Part shown: in pieces, positions 1 to 8,024 of the stretch
How positions within the stretch are numbered: the first letter of the stretch is position 1
How the letters are laid out: the number at the start of each line of letters is the position of its first letter
NCBI GenBank assembly: GCA_009692205.1
Contig: SHZR01000021.1
Location: forward strand, 1 to 47,285
Length of the DNA stretch: 47,285 nt
Source: Gemmatimonadota bacterium
GTDB taxonomy: Bacteria > Gemmatimonadota > Gemmatimonadetes > Longimicrobiales > Gaopeijiaceae
Reading direction: 5' to 3'
Program-made: the position numbers and the translations under genes
The notes under the pieces: model-generated
What the model saw: the letters and a program-made list of their open reading frames with translations, nothing else
Databases searched by the model: none
What the model was told of the DNA's origin: nothing

Positions 1-149
1 AGCAGCTGCCCGCCTGGTTCGCTGATTACAACGCCGTGGCGCCGCACTCGGCGCTCGGCTATCAGTCCCCTCACCAGTACCGCACCACCCTGCTCATGGC
101 AGGTCCCAAGTCTTAGCCTGAACTGCCTCTCGAAACGGGGTACAGAGCA
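1..149 (+). mobile_element. IS3-family insertion sequence, 3' end (truncated by window edge)
   Basis: The 3' end of a transposase gene is followed by a terminal inverted repeat ending at base 149. The same sequence appears in reverse complement at 47138-47285, and the two copies stop matching after GGGGTACAGAGCA. That fixes the outer boundary and gives the CA-3' end usual for IS3 elements. The window starts inside the element, so its other end and target duplication are not visible. Confidence 0.85.
3..116 (+). CDS. IS3-family transposase (DDE integrase), C-terminal fragment
   Basis: The reading frame is open from the window edge and ends in TAG. Its 37 residues carry the pattern typical of the C-terminus of IS3-family OrfB/IS2-like transposases: W-F-x-D-Y-N followed by P-H-S-A-L-G-Y-x-S-P. 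The catalytic DDE residues lie outside the window. The truncation is only the window edge, and the fragment is identical in sequence to the one at the other end. Confidence 0.85.
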   Translation, partial: QLPAWFADYNAVAPHSALGYQSPHQYRTTLLMAGPKS

Positions 150-304
150 GCTCCCACTACGACATTCACTTGTGGCGGAGTGACAGAAACTGAAGCGACG
201 GCCACGGGACCGACGCCTCCGTCGGCACCGTCTCCACCGGAGCACGCTACGACCAGCAGCGCCAGCGCTAGGAGAGGTGTTCTTCCGCGGAGGGGTCGGG
301 GCAT
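150..304 (-). pseudogene. Lipoprotein with BIG2-like Ig domain, cut by IS insertion
   Basis: The ATG at 304 opens a frame with a basic start (MPRPLRGR), a hydrophobic stretch and a lipobox ending VVAC, followed by a Gly/Asp linker. It then has ASVSVTPPQVNVVVGA, which is how BIG2 Ig-like domains begin. The frame runs into the IS end at base 149 and then reads IS sequence to a chance stop. Only about 51 codons of the original gene remain. The encoded protein would have been an outer-membrane-anchored surface lipoprotein. A protein of similar architecture is at 30440. The remainder, if it survives, should lie beyond the IS. Confidence 0.7.
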
Positions 305-421
305 CGCAGGCCCTTTAGGATTGTTGGATAGGTGAACGAAGGTGGCTGAACATGCACACTTACATACACACCCCAAACTACTTGAGGTCCAACAACCGTC
401 TACCTACGCCATATTCCTGCA

Positions 422-494
422 CTGGGGCGGCAGGTCTCGAACCTGCAACCTCCTGGTTAACAGCCAGGCGCTCTGCCAATTGAGCTACACCCCA
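422..494 (-). tRNA. tRNA-Asn (anticodon GTT)
   Basis: The minus strand folds into a complete cloverleaf of 73 bases. The acceptor stem is TGGGGTG paired with CGCCCCA plus discriminator G. The D arm is GCTC...GAGC. The anticodon stem CCTGG/CCAGG encloses the loop CTGTTAA, giving anticodon GTT. The T arm is GCAGG-TTCGAGA-CCTGC. The 3' CCA is not encoded. It lies between mdh and the IS-interrupted lipoprotein gene. Confidence 0.97.
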
Positions 495-574
495 CCGATC
501 CCGACGAGCGAGCCACAGTCTCGCAATGCGGCCCGGCCGTCGTCAACGGCCGCCGCGAGGGCGGCCGAGAACCG

Positions 575-1510
575 TTACCCGAGTGCCTTCAGCTCGGCCA
601 CCGTCGTGCGCACGGCCGCGGCGCTCGCCTCGAGCGCAGCCTTCTCGGAGGGATCGAGCTCGACCTCGATGATGCGCTCGAGACCCTTCTCGCCGAGCAG
701 ACACGGCACACCGAGGAAGAGGCCCTTCATGCCGTACTCGCCCTGGAGCCAGGCGGCGCACGGCAGGATGCGGCGCTTGTTCCTCGCGATGGCCTCGGCC
801 ATCTGCACGGCGGCCGCGGCCGGCGCATAGTACGCGCTGCCGGTCTTGAGGAGGGCGACGATCTCGCCGCCGCCTTTACGGGTGCGCTCCACCAGCGCTG
901 CGATGCGGTCCTGGCTCAGCAGTTGCGACAGCGGAATGCCGCTCACCGACGTGTAGCTGGCGAGCGGGACCATGGTGTCGCCGTGTCCGCCGAGGACAAG
1001 CGCCTGGACATCTTCGATGCTCACGTCCAGCTCGAGCGCGATGAACGAGCGATACCGCGCCGTATCGAGCACGCCCGCCATGCCGATGACTCGCTCGCGC
1101 GGGAACCCGGTCGTCTCCATGGCCACCTGCGCCATCACGTCGAGCGGGTTCGTCACCACGATGACGATGGACTTCGGCGCAACGCGCTTGATCTCCGCGC
1201 TCACGGCCCGAATGATGCCGGCGTTCGTCTTGAGCAGGTCGTCGCGGCTCATCCCCGGCTTACGCGCGATACCCGCGGTCACGATGAAGATGTCGGAGCC
1301 CGCGGACGACTCGTAGTCGTTGGCTCCCTTCACGCGGGAGTCGAAGCCTTCGATCGGCGCGCTCTCCCACTGGTCGAGCCCCTTCCCCTGGGGCACGCCC
1401 TCGACGACATCGACCAGGATGATCTCCCGGGCGAGCTCCTTCTGGGCGAGCAGCTGCGAGCAGGTGGCGCCGACGTTGCCGGCACCGACGACGGTGATCT
1501 TCTTGACCAT
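575..1510 (-). CDS. mdh: Malate dehydrogenase (NAD-dependent)
   Basis: Interconverts malate and oxaloacetate in the TCA cycle. The 311-residue product starts with a Rossmann fold (GAGNVG at about residues 9-14) and an acidic residue ending strand 2 (ILVDVVEG). It has the substrate-binding arginine segment [12 protein letters not shown], the VTNPLD motif and the catalytic histidine in GGHGDTMVP. This is the LDH-like MDH group (MDH type 3), full length. It starts at an ATG with no clear Shine-Dalgarno sequence and ends in TAA. It stands alone: moaA ends 128 bases upstream and tRNA-Asn lies downstream. Confidence 0.96.
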   Translation of the reverse strand: MVKKITVVGAGNVGATCSQLLAQKELAREIILVDVVEGVPQGKGLDQWESAPIEGFDSRVKGANDYESSAGSDIFIVTAGIARKPGMSRDDLLKTNAGIIRAVSAEIKRVAPKSIVIVVTNPLDVMAQVAMETTGFPRERVIGMAGVLDTARYRSFIALELDVSIEDVQALVLGGHGDTMVPLASYTSVSGIPLSQLLSQDRIAALVERTRKGGGEIVALLKTGSAYYAPAAAAVQMAEAIARNKRRILPCAAWLQGEYGMKGLFLGVPCLLGEKGLERIIEVELDPSEKAALEASAAAVRTTVAELKALG

Positions 1511-1638
1511 GAATGAAGTACGCCGCGCGAGGGGAGGATACGGGAGATGGCGATCCGCGGAGCGGAGCGCGGGCAGGAGTGTAAGCGAGCCCCGCGACTA
1601 GGTCTACTCCGCGTGTAGCTGCCCGCCTACCGGCGCGT

Positions 1639-2619
1639 CTAGCCGCCCGTCTGCGAGAGCGCGACGAGCCCGCCGGAACCCAGCTGGCTTCCCTGGATCA
1701 GGTAGTGACGCTCGGGCTTGATGCGGAGCGTCTCCTCGACCAGCGGCCGGATGTCGGCGCCGGCACGGAGGGCGTCGCGCAGGTTGGTCTGGATGTGGCC
1801 GAAGAGGCACGGCCGCAGCTGCCCGTCGGCAGTCAGGCGCATGCGGTTGCAGCGATCGCAGTAGTTGTGGCTCATCGGCGTGATGACGCCGATCGTCCCC
1901 GGTGCGCCCTTGAACTGGTAGTAGCGCGCCGGGCCGTTTCCGAACGGGCCCGCGACCGGCTCGAGGTGGTCGATCTTACGGATGCGCGCGAGGGCCTCCG
2001 TGCACGAGACGAACTGCTTCGCGCTGAGGTCGAGGTTGGCGCCCGTGGGCATCATCTCGATGAACCGCACGTGCCAGGGCCTCTCACGCGTGATCTCGGC
2101 GAAGTCCTCGATCTCGTCGTCGTTCTCCCCACGGATCAGGACGACGTTGATCTTGATCGGGGTGAACCCCACGCGCTCCGCGGCGTCGAGGCCCTCCATG
2201 ATCTTCGGGTAGGAGCCGGGGCGCCTCGAGATGGCGTCCACACGCTCGGGCCGGAGCGAGTCGAGCGACACGTTCAGCCGGTGAACCCCCGCGGTGCGCA
2301 GCGCGTCGGCTTCGTCGGCCAGCAGCACGGCGTTCGTGGAGAGCGAGAGATCTCGGATCCCCGGAACGGCCGCGATCATGCGCACGAGCTCCGGCACGTC
2401 CCGCCGGACCAGGGGCTCACCGCCGGTGAGGCGCACCCGCTCGAGACCCATCGGCGCGAGCGTGCGGATGATCTGCTCGATCTCCTCGTAGGTGAGGAGG
2501 TCTTCGCGCGGGAGCCAGGGCAGCCCCTCCACCGGCATGCAGTACACGCAGCGGAGGTTGCACTTGTCGGTGATCGAGACCCGCAGGTACTGGACGGTGC
2601 GCCCGAACTGGTCGATCAT
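1639..2619 (-). CDS. moaA: GTP 3',8-cyclase MoaA (molybdenum cofactor synthesis)
   Basis: Radical-SAM enzyme for the first step of molybdopterin synthesis, GTP to 3',8-cyclo-7,8-dihydro-GTP. The N-terminal 4Fe-4S motif is C20-x3-C24-x2-C27 (CNLRCVYC), followed by LTGGEPL. The second cluster is near the C-terminus (NYCDRCNRMRL, then a cysteine in RPCLFG). The protein ends in Gly-Gly, as MoaA requires for activity. The start chosen is the ATG at 2619, which overlaps the moaE stop as ATGA and begins with the usual D-x-F-GR sequence; a longer open frame upstream lies inside moaE. 326 residues; stop TAG. Confidence 0.96.
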   Translation of the reverse strand: MIDQFGRTVQYLRVSITDKCNLRCVYCMPVEGLPWLPREDLLTYEEIEQIIRTLAPMGLERVRLTGGEPLVRRDVPELVRMIAAVPGIRDLSLSTNAVLLADEADALRTAGVHRLNVSLDSLRPERVDAISRRPGSYPKIMEGLDAAERVGFTPIKINVVLIRGENDDEIEDFAEITRERPWHVRFIEMMPTGANLDLSAKQFVSCTEALARIRKIDHLEPVAGPFGNGPARYYQFKGAPGTIGVITPMSHNYCDRCNRMRLTADGQLRPCLFGHIQTNLRDALRAGADIRPLVEETLRIKPERHYLIQGSQLGSGGLVALSQTGG

Positions 2620-3080
2620 CGCGCGCCCTCCCCGGCCGTCGACGCCGCGCCTTCTCGCCCAGGACTTACGCCCTCGACCCACTCCGAACGGCCGTCGCCG
2701 TAGTGCTCCCGCTTCCACACTGGCAGCCGCTTCTTGATCTCCTCGATCACGTAGCGCGACGCGTCGTAGGCCTGCCCCCGGTGGGGGCTCGACACGGCGA
2801 TCGCCACCGAGACGTCTCCGATCGCGAGCTCGCCCACGCGGTGCACCACGGCCACGCGGTCCGTCCCGAGCCGCACCGCGGCCTCGTTCGCGATCTCGGC
2901 CAGCACGGGAGAGGCCATGCGCTCATAGGCTTCGTAGGTGATGCCGTCCACGGACTCGCCGTCCGCATGGTTGCGGACCGTGCCGAGGAAGAGGAGGACC
3001 GCGCCGTCCTCGGCGGCTCCCACGCGGGCCAGCACGTCGGCCGGATCGATCGTCTCGTGCACCAACTCGGCGTGGATCAC
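2616..3080 (-). CDS. moaE: Molybdopterin synthase catalytic subunit MoaE
   Basis: The large subunit of MPT synthase converts cyclic pyranopterin monophosphate to molybdopterin using the MoaD thiocarboxylate. Family landmarks visible are VLLFLGTVRNHADG near the start, YEAYERMA, VHRVGELAIGDVSVAIAVSSPHR and the C-terminal KKRLPVWKREHYGDG, which carries the active-site lysines. The start is uncertain: a GTG at 3080 lies just after the moaD stop with a G-rich Shine-Dalgarno-like run, while a TTG at 3098 would add six residues and overlap moaD. The end overlaps moaA by four bases. Confidence 0.93.
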   Translation of the reverse strand: MIHAELVHETIDPADVLARVGAAEDGAVLLFLGTVRNHADGESVDGITYEAYERMASPVLAEIANEAAVRLGTDRVAVVHRVGELAIGDVSVAIAVSSPHRGQAYDASRYVIEEIKKRLPVWKREHYGDGRSEWVEGVSPGREGAASTAGEGAR

Positions 3081-3084
3081 GTGC

Positions 3085-3330
3085 TCAGCCCCCCGCAACA
3101 GGGGGAATGAAGGCCACCTCGTCTCCCGACCGGAGCGTCTCGTCGTGGAGCGCGTAGGTGCGATTCACGGCGATGGCAGGCTCCTTCGGCAGGGAGGTGA
3201 ACGGCGCCCCACGGCCCCGCAGCTCCCGCACCAAGTCGGCGACCGTGGCCCCGTCGGGTAGCTCCACGTCCAGCTTGGACGTGCCGAGGAGGTCTCGGTA
3301 GGACGCGAAGAAGAGGGCTTGAACGGACAC
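3085..3330 (-). CDS. moaD: Molybdopterin synthase sulfur carrier subunit MoaD
   Basis: Small ubiquitin-like sulfur carrier of about 81 residues. It contains the ALFFASYRDLLG opening, the ELPDGATVADLVREL helix, the AVNRTYA strand, and the diagnostic end EVAFIPPVAGG with the C-terminal Gly-Gly that becomes a thiocarboxylate. The GTG at 3330 is preferred over the longer open frame because it puts the beta-grasp start in the family position; GAGG lies about 8 bases upstream. It is the first gene of the moaD-moaE-moaA operon. Sulfurtransferase and other Moco genes are not in this window. Confidence 0.93.
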   Translation of the reverse strand: MSVQALFFASYRDLLGTSKLDVELPDGATVADLVRELRGRGAPFTSLPKEPAIAVNRTYALHDETLRSGDEVAFIPPVAGG

Positions 3331-3441
3331 CGACGCGCCTCGGAGGTGGGGATCGCTCGGTCGATCACCAAAGGAATCGACCCCCAAGTGAACCGACCTA
3401 ACGGTACCCGTCAACGCTGTGGATGGCCCACCCGTACCCCG

Positions 3442-3990
3442 TCAGAGACCCGGCGTACCCCCGCTGCGTCCGCCCCGGCCGGGCCCGGGCCCTCCTCCAG
3501 GCGCACCATTGCGGCCGCCGAGCGCGCGGATGCGCTGGCCGAGGTCCTGCCTGAGTTCCTGAAGGCGAAGCACCTGGACGGGCGTGAGCACCTCGAGCAA
3601 CGCCGCCTGCTCCGAGCGAAAGACTTCGGCCTCCTGCTCGCGCAGCTCGCCCATGCGCCCGATCAACTCGCGCGCCTCGTCCTGGTCGTTGCCACCTTCG
3701 AGCAGCAGCGCCTCCACGCGACGCCGCGTCGCCTGCTCGAGCGCGAAGAGTTCGCGCCGTTGGCCGTCGAAGTCCTGGACCACCGCGGACAGCCGGGTCG
3801 CCTGCTCCTCGTCGAGGCCGAGCCCCTCGCGCATGACGCGGCCCATCTGAGCGCGCACGCGTTCCTCCAGTTGGGCCCGGTTGCCGTCACCGCGCCTCCC
3901 CGGTCCACCGGCCTGTGCCTCGAGCGCCGCCGGAAGGAAGCCCGAAGCCATCAGCGTGCCGATCAACAGCAACCGAACGTGCGTCTTCAT
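3442..3990 (-). CDS. Spy/CpxP-like LTXXQ periplasmic protein
   Basis: Predicted periplasmic helical protein of 182 residues. It has a signal peptide (MKTHVRLLLIGTLMASGFLP, probable cleavage after ALEA), a long charged helical region, and an LTPVQVLRLQEL segment matching the LTXXQ motif of Spy, CpxP and ZraP. The tail is Gly/Arg/Pro-rich and probably disordered. The ATG overlaps the stop of the anti-sigma gene (ATGA). The position suggests a chaperone-like or metal-sensing accessory protein controlled by the adjacent ECF system. The family is only weakly conserved, so the function is inferred from motif and context. Confidence 0.78.
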   Translation of the reverse strand: MKTHVRLLLIGTLMASGFLPAALEAQAGGPGRRGDGNRAQLEERVRAQMGRVMREGLGLDEEQATRLSAVVQDFDGQRRELFALEQATRRRVEALLLEGGNDQDEARELIGRMGELREQEAEVFRSEQAALLEVLTPVQVLRLQELRQDLGQRIRALGGRNGAPGGGPGPGRGGRSGGTPGL

Positions 3991-4463
3991 GCGGAGCCTC
4001 CCGCGGACCCGACCGTGAGCTCGTCGAGCAGTTGGAGGAGGGCTTCGTCGCTCAGCTCGTCGAGAGCCGGAGCGCCCGCGAGCAGCCCGTCCTCGCTCGA
4101 CCAGATCTCGCCTTCCTCGGCCTCGTACGCGAAGCCAGGAACTTCCACGGGCAGTTCCTGGGCCGGGTCGGACGTGATCCCGATGCCCAGTGCCAAGGCA
4201 GCGATCGCGGCCGCGGACACACCCCACCATGTCCGTGCGGGCGCGCTCCGCTCCGTGACGGAGTTGCGCATGATGCGCTCGAGGAGCTCTTCCGGCACCG
4301 ACGCGCGGCTCGCCAGGAGTACCTGCGCCAACTCGAGCTCGGCGAGACACTCGGCACATGCCTGCACGTGTCCCTCGACCCGCTCGACTTCCTCGGCAGC
4401 CAAACGGCTGCCCACGAAGTCCGGGATCAGCTCCCGCACCGTGCCGCACTCTGTGTCGTTCAT
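3987..4463 (-). CDS. Anti-sigma factor with zinc-finger-like N-terminus (ZAS type)
   Basis: About 158 residues. A cytoplasmic N-terminal domain has the H-x3-C-x2-C pattern (HVQACAEC) of zinc-binding anti-sigma domains. One transmembrane helix follows (WWGVSAAAIAALALGIGI), then an acidic periplasmic tail (EAEEGEIWSSED and ELSDEALLQLLDEL). It would hold the sigma factor encoded just upstream at the membrane. The start is either the ATG at 4463, with GGAG about 11 bases upstream, or a GTG at 4475 that overlaps the sigma stop as GTGA. It ends overlapping the LTXXQ gene. Confidence 0.87.
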   Translation of the reverse strand: MNDTECGTVRELIPDFVGSRLAAEEVERVEGHVQACAECLAELELAQVLLASRASVPEELLERIMRNSVTERSAPARTWWGVSAAAIAALALGIGITSDPAQELPVEVPGFAYEAEEGEIWSSEDGLLAGAPALDELSDEALLQLLDELTVGSAGGSA

Positions 4464-4471
4464 TCGCTCAT

Positions 4472-5029
4472 TCACTCCATCAACTCCCGCAACCGTCGGA
4501 TGCCGTGGAAGTAATTCGCCCGAGCCGCTCCTTCGCTCGAACCGATCACCTCTCCGATCTCCTTGAAACTCAACCCCTCTTCGATCCGGAGCGTCACCGA
4601 CAATCTCTGCTTTTCCGGCAACTGCTCCAACATCCTTCGAGCCCTGCTCGCCTCGTCCCTCATCATCGCGTCGTGGGCCGGACCTCCGCCTTCGGACCGG
4701 ACCTCGCTCGCGTCCTCGAGCGCGGTCTCCCGCCGCCGACCCTTCCGCCTGAGTGCTCCCTTCGCTTCGTTGGCCGTGATGGTCAGAAGCCACGTCCGAA
4801 ACGATGCGTCGGCTCGAAACTCTCCCAGTGCCCTGAACGCCTTCAGGAACGCGTCCTGAACGACGTCCTGCGCCAAGTCGTCTTCCCGGACGAAGGAGAG
4901 CGCCACGCGGTAGGCGGCCGCGTGATGCCGTTTCGCCAGAGCGCCGAGCGCCGCATCGTCGCCGGAACGTCCGCGCTGCACCAACTCCAGGTCGGATGGA
5001 TCCGGGCCCTGCCGCTCCTCGTCCTTCAC
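4472..5029 (-). CDS. ECF (sigma-70 family) RNA polymerase sigma factor
   Basis: 185 residues with both ECF domains. Region 2 runs from LVQRGRSGDDAALGALAKRH through the DVVQDAFLKAFRAL core. Region 4 is LPEKQRLSVTLRIEEGLS with the helix-turn-helix FKEIGEVIGSSEGAARANYF. It starts at a GTG at 5029. It is first in a three-gene unit with its anti-sigma factor and an LTXXQ protein, the usual arrangement for an envelope-stress regulon that controls its own operon. The signal and target promoters cannot be told from the sequence. Confidence 0.93.
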   Translation of the reverse strand: MKDEERQGPDPSDLELVQRGRSGDDAALGALAKRHHAAAYRVALSFVREDDLAQDVVQDAFLKAFRALGEFRADASFRTWLLTITANEAKGALRRKGRRRETALEDASEVRSEGGGPAHDAMMRDEASRARRMLEQLPEKQRLSVTLRIEEGLSFKEIGEVIGSSEGAARANYFHGIRRLRELME

Positions 5030-5094
5030 CGACCGTTAGACGCCGGCCGCGGCCGCGCCGTTAAGTGGGCCAGCCGGCAGGGGTGCGCCGGGAC

Positions 5095-5394
5095 TCAGGT
5101 ACCGATCTCGTCGAGACGCTCTACCCTCATGCGGAGATGCTTCGAGGGCTTGAAGACCGGCACGGATCGCATGGGGACCTTCACGGCGTCTCCCGTGCGT
5201 GGGTTACGCGCCATGCGGGTCTTGCGGCGGCGCACCTTGAACGTGCCGAACCCACGGATCTCGATGTTCTCCCCGTGGGCGAGGGCCACTTTGACGGCGT
5301 TGAGGAAGCCGTCGACGACGAGCGCGCAGTCCTTCTTGGTGATCCCGGGGCCGATGGCGTCGGCCACCTGTTCAACCAAGTCTGCCTTCGTCAT
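5095..5394 (-). CDS. HU/IHF-family DNA-binding protein
   Basis: 99-residue nucleoid protein. The start MTKADLVEQVADAIG is typical, followed by ALVVDGFLNAVKVALAHGENIEIRGFGTFKVR and the DNA-binding beta arm (RKTRMARNPRTGDAVKVP). The C-terminal extension after VFKPSKHLRMRV is slightly longer than usual. The ATG has a strong Shine-Dalgarno sequence (GGAGG four bases upstream). HU and the IHF subunits are hard to separate by eye, so no symbol is given. It is co-oriented with but separated from carA by 126 bases, in which I see nothing distinctive. Confidence 0.93.
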   Translation of the reverse strand: MTKADLVEQVADAIGPGITKKDCALVVDGFLNAVKVALAHGENIEIRGFGTFKVRRRKTRMARNPRTGDAVKVPMRSVPVFKPSKHLRMRVERLDEIGT

Positions 5395-5520
5395 GCTCCC
5401 TCCAGAGCGGCGTGCGCGCGGTCCCCACGAGCGAGTTGGGCAGGGACGCTAACGAGCACTCACGAGGGCCGCAAGCCGACCGGACTCGTTGCGACAACGG
5501 AACTTGCGCCGTCCCGACGG

Positions 5521-6639
5521 TCAGCGTCCCGAGCGTCTCCGCTGCTCCATCATTTCGATGAAGCGGTCGAAGAGGTAGCGGCTGTCGTGCGGCCCCGGCG
5601 CGGCTTCGGGATGGTACTGCACAGACAGGACCGGGAGCTCGCGATGCGCCACGCCCTCCACGGTTCCGTCGTAGAGATTGACGTGCGTCAGGCGGAGCCC
5701 CGGAGCTCCGGGAATCTCATCGCCCTCTCCCCTGCGCACCGCGAAGCCGTGGTTCTGCGACGTGATCTCGACGGCGTGAGTGTCGAGGTTCTTCACGGGA
5801 TGGTTCGCCCCGTGGTGGCCGAACGGAAGCTTGTAGGTGTCCGCGCCGAACGCCCGGGAGATGAGCTGGTGCCCTAGGCAGATTCCGAATACCGGGACGT
5901 CCGCCTTGGCGAGACCCAGAATGGCTCCCTCGGCACGCTCCACCGCGGCGGGATCGCCGGGACCGTTCGAGACGAAGAGGCCGCTCGGCGGGTTGGCCAG
6001 GATCTCATCGACCGAAGTGTCCGCCGGGATCACCGTGACGCGGCAGCCGCGCTCCGCGAGCAGCTTGGGCGAGTGTGCCTTCACCCCGAAGTCGTAGGCC
6101 AGGACGTGGAAGCGCTCCTCGCCGACGGCGGGCACCTCGTAGGGCTCGTCGGTGGACACACCGCACGCGAGGTCGAGCCCCTCCATCAAAGGCTGCGCGC
6201 GCACCTGCTCGAGAACGCTCTTCTCCGGAAGGGCGACCGGCGCGATGGCCCCCCGCATCGCGCCATGCGTGCGCAGGTGCCGCGTGAGTGCGCGCGTGTC
6301 GACGTCCGCGATCCCCGTGATGCCGTTCTCGCGCAGGTAGTCGCCCAGTCCCTTCTCGGCGCGCCACGAGGAATAGACGCGTGAGGCCTCGCGCACGACG
6401 AAGCCCGCCACCTGAGGCACGGGCGACTCGCAGTCCTCCGAGTTGACGCCGTAGTTGCCGATGAGCGGATAGGTCATCGTCACGAGCTGCCCCGTGTACG
6501 ACGGATCCGTGAGGATCTCCTGGTACCCCGTCATCGCGGTGTTGAAGACCACCTCGCCGAACGCGAGCTCGCCCGCGCCGATCAGTTCACCGTCGAAACG
6601 GCGCCCGTCCTCGAGCAGGAGGTAGCCGGTGCGTGCCAG
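5521..6639 (-). CDS. carA: Carbamoyl-phosphate synthase small (glutaminase) subunit
   Basis: Glutamine amidotransferase subunit that supplies ammonia for carbamoyl phosphate (arginine and pyrimidine synthesis). It has the N-terminal CPSase domain (NTAMTGYQEILTDPSY, then GNYGVN) and the class I amidotransferase domain with nucleophile Cys in FGICLGHQL and the His/Glu pair in QYHPEAAPGPHDS. The first conventional start (GTG at 6552) would remove about 29 conserved residues. The conserved frame continues upstream (ARTGYLLLEDGRRFDGE) with no ATG, GTG or TTG before a stop. A CTG at 6639, eight bases after GAGG, is the best candidate start. 372 residues; carB is not in the window. Confidence 0.92.
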   Translation of the reverse strand: MARTGYLLLEDGRRFDGELIGAGELAFGEVVFNTAMTGYQEILTDPSYTGQLVTMTYPLIGNYGVNSEDCESPVPQVAGFVVREASRVYSSWRAEKGLGDYLRENGITGIADVDTRALTRHLRTHGAMRGAIAPVALPEKSVLEQVRAQPLMEGLDLACGVSTDEPYEVPAVGEERFHVLAYDFGVKAHSPKLLAERGCRVTVIPADTSVDEILANPPSGLFVSNGPGDPAAVERAEGAILGLAKADVPVFGICLGHQLISRAFGADTYKLPFGHHGANHPVKNLDTHAVEITSQNHGFAVRRGEGDEIPGAPGLRLTHVNLYDGTVEGVAHRELPVLSVQYHPEAAPGPHDSRYLFDRFIEMMEQRRRSGR

Positions 6640-6750
6640 GGGCGGAGCCTCGCGTGGGGGGGAGTCCAGGGTCGGGCAAAGGTACCGAGCGGGAGGTCGG
6701 GGTCAAGCCGCTTCACGCGTGCGCGCGAGGCGCGTTAGGTTCGGCCGATC

Positions 6751-7320
6751 ATGGATACCGTCTACGTCCACGCCGACGAGTCGTGTCTCGGCAACCAGTT
6801 CCAGGATCGCGCCTCGCCCGGGGGTGCCGCTGGCCTCGTGGAGATATGGAAGGACGGCGCGTGGGAGCGGCGCGACTACTGGCTCTCGGAGCCCGACACG
6901 ACGAACAACCGCATGGCGATCCGGAGCGCTACCGAAGTGCTTCGCGCCTTCACGCGCCCCTGCCCCGTTCGGTTCGTCTCCGACAGCCAGTACCTGGTGA
7001 ACGGCATCAAGAGCTGGCTCGGGATGTGGAAGGCCCAGGGATGGAAGAGGAAGGCGGGCCCGATCGAGAACCTCGAGCTCTGGAAGCAACTCGACGCCGA
7101 GCTCGGGCGACATGACGTCGAGGCCAAGTGGGTCCGTGGCCACGTGGGCCACCCCGAGAACGAGTACTGCGACTTCCTGGCCACGCGCGCCGCGAAGGAG
7201 CAGACGGCGTCCGGCGGGCTCATCGCGTCGGGCTTCGAGGCCTGGCTGGCCGGGCAGCGGACCAAGGGCCGGTACGTCGACTACGCCGATTCGGCAGGAC
7301 CCGCGCAGCGCTTCGGCTAA
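6751..7320 (+). CDS. rnhA: Ribonuclease HI
   Basis: Degrades the RNA strand of RNA-DNA hybrids. Four acidic catalytic residues line up with the family: D9 (in HADES), E62 (RMAIRSATEVL), D78 (VSDSQYLV) and D141 (NEYCDFLA). GIKSWLGMWKAQGWKRK matches the basic handle region, and H134 in VRGHVGHPEN fits the usual His. 189 residues, with a C-terminal extension of about 40 residues beyond the core. This is the only plus-strand gene in the first 27 kb. It shares a 111-base divergent interval with carA and overlaps the lipB stop tail-to-tail. Confidence 0.93.
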   Translation: MDTVYVHADESCLGNQFQDRASPGGAAGLVEIWKDGAWERRDYWLSEPDTTNNRMAIRSATEVLRAFTRPCPVRFVSDSQYLVNGIKSWLGMWKAQGWKRKAGPIENLELWKQLDAELGRHDVEAKWVRGHVGHPENEYCDFLATRAAKEQTASGGLIASGFEAWLAGQRTKGRYVDYADSAGPAQRFG

Positions 7321-8024
7321 GAGGGAAAGGCGACCGGATGCGGGTATCCGAAGACGTCGGCGAAGGCCTCGGTGAAGGCGCCCGCGACAGCCTCCATGTC
7401 CACGGGCCTCCCGAGCTCGTGCTCGAGCGAGGTGACACCCTCCCCCACGATGCCGCACGGGACGATACGGTCGAAGAAGCGCAGGTCCGAGCTCACGTTG
7501 AGCGCGACCCCGTGCGAGGTGATCCATTGGGACGAGACTCGCACACCCGCGGCCGCGAGCTTGCCCGCCTCGGTCCAGACCCCCGTGAGCCCCGTCCGCC
7601 GTTGGGCCGGCACCCCGTGGGCCCCGGCGACCCGAATGAGTACCTCCTCCAGATCGCGGAGGTAGGCGTGCAGGTCCTTGCGGTCGGGCTTGAGGTCGAG
7701 GATCGGGTAGGCGACGAGCTGCCCGGGACCGTGGTAGGTCACGCCCCCTCCCCTCCCCACCTCGAAGACCTCGATGCCGAGACGGTCGCGCTCGGCGGGC
7801 TCGACCAGGACGTGGGCCTCGTCGGCGCTCGACCCGAGGGTGATCACGTGAGGGTGCTCGAGCAGGAGCAGGGTGTCCGGCGTCTCTCCGGCTCTGCGGC
7901 TCGCGACGAGTTCATCCTGCAGCCGCAGCCCTTCGGCGTAGGGTACCGATCCGAGACGCCGCACCACGAGAGCCCGCTCCACCCCCGGCTCGCGCGGAGT
8001 CCGCGCCGGAGCCGAGCGCGTCAC
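7317..8024 (-). CDS. lipB: Octanoyl-[acyl carrier protein]:protein octanoyltransferase LipB
   Basis: Transfers octanoate from ACP to lipoyl domains. Landmarks are LLLLEHPHVITLGSS, the RGGGVTYHGPGQLVAYPILDL signature, the lysine in GKLAAAGVRVSSQWITSHGV and the catalytic cysteine in IVPCGIVGEGVTSL. The start is the GTG at 8024, overlapping the E2 stop as GTGA, giving 235 residues; the longer open frame upstream is E2 read in another frame. The neighbouring E2 is a lipoyl substrate, so coupling of the two genes makes sense. Stop TAG overlaps the rnhA stop. Confidence 0.95.
   Translation of the reverse strand: MTRSAPARTPREPGVERALVVRRLGSVPYAEGLRLQDELVASRRAGETPDTLLLLEHPHVITLGSSADEAHVLVEPAERDRLGIEVFEVGRGGGVTYHGPGQLVAYPILDLKPDRKDLHAYLRDLEEVLIRVAGAHGVPAQRRTGLTGVWTEAGKLAAAGVRVSSQWITSHGVALNVSSDLRFFDRIVPCGIVGEGVTSLEHELGRPVDMEAVAGAFTEAFADVFGYPHPVAFPS

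Noticed and set aside
3331-3441. Molybdenum-cofactor riboswitch upstream of moaD
   Set aside because: The interval is short (about 110 bases) and I see no conserved Moco aptamer structure.
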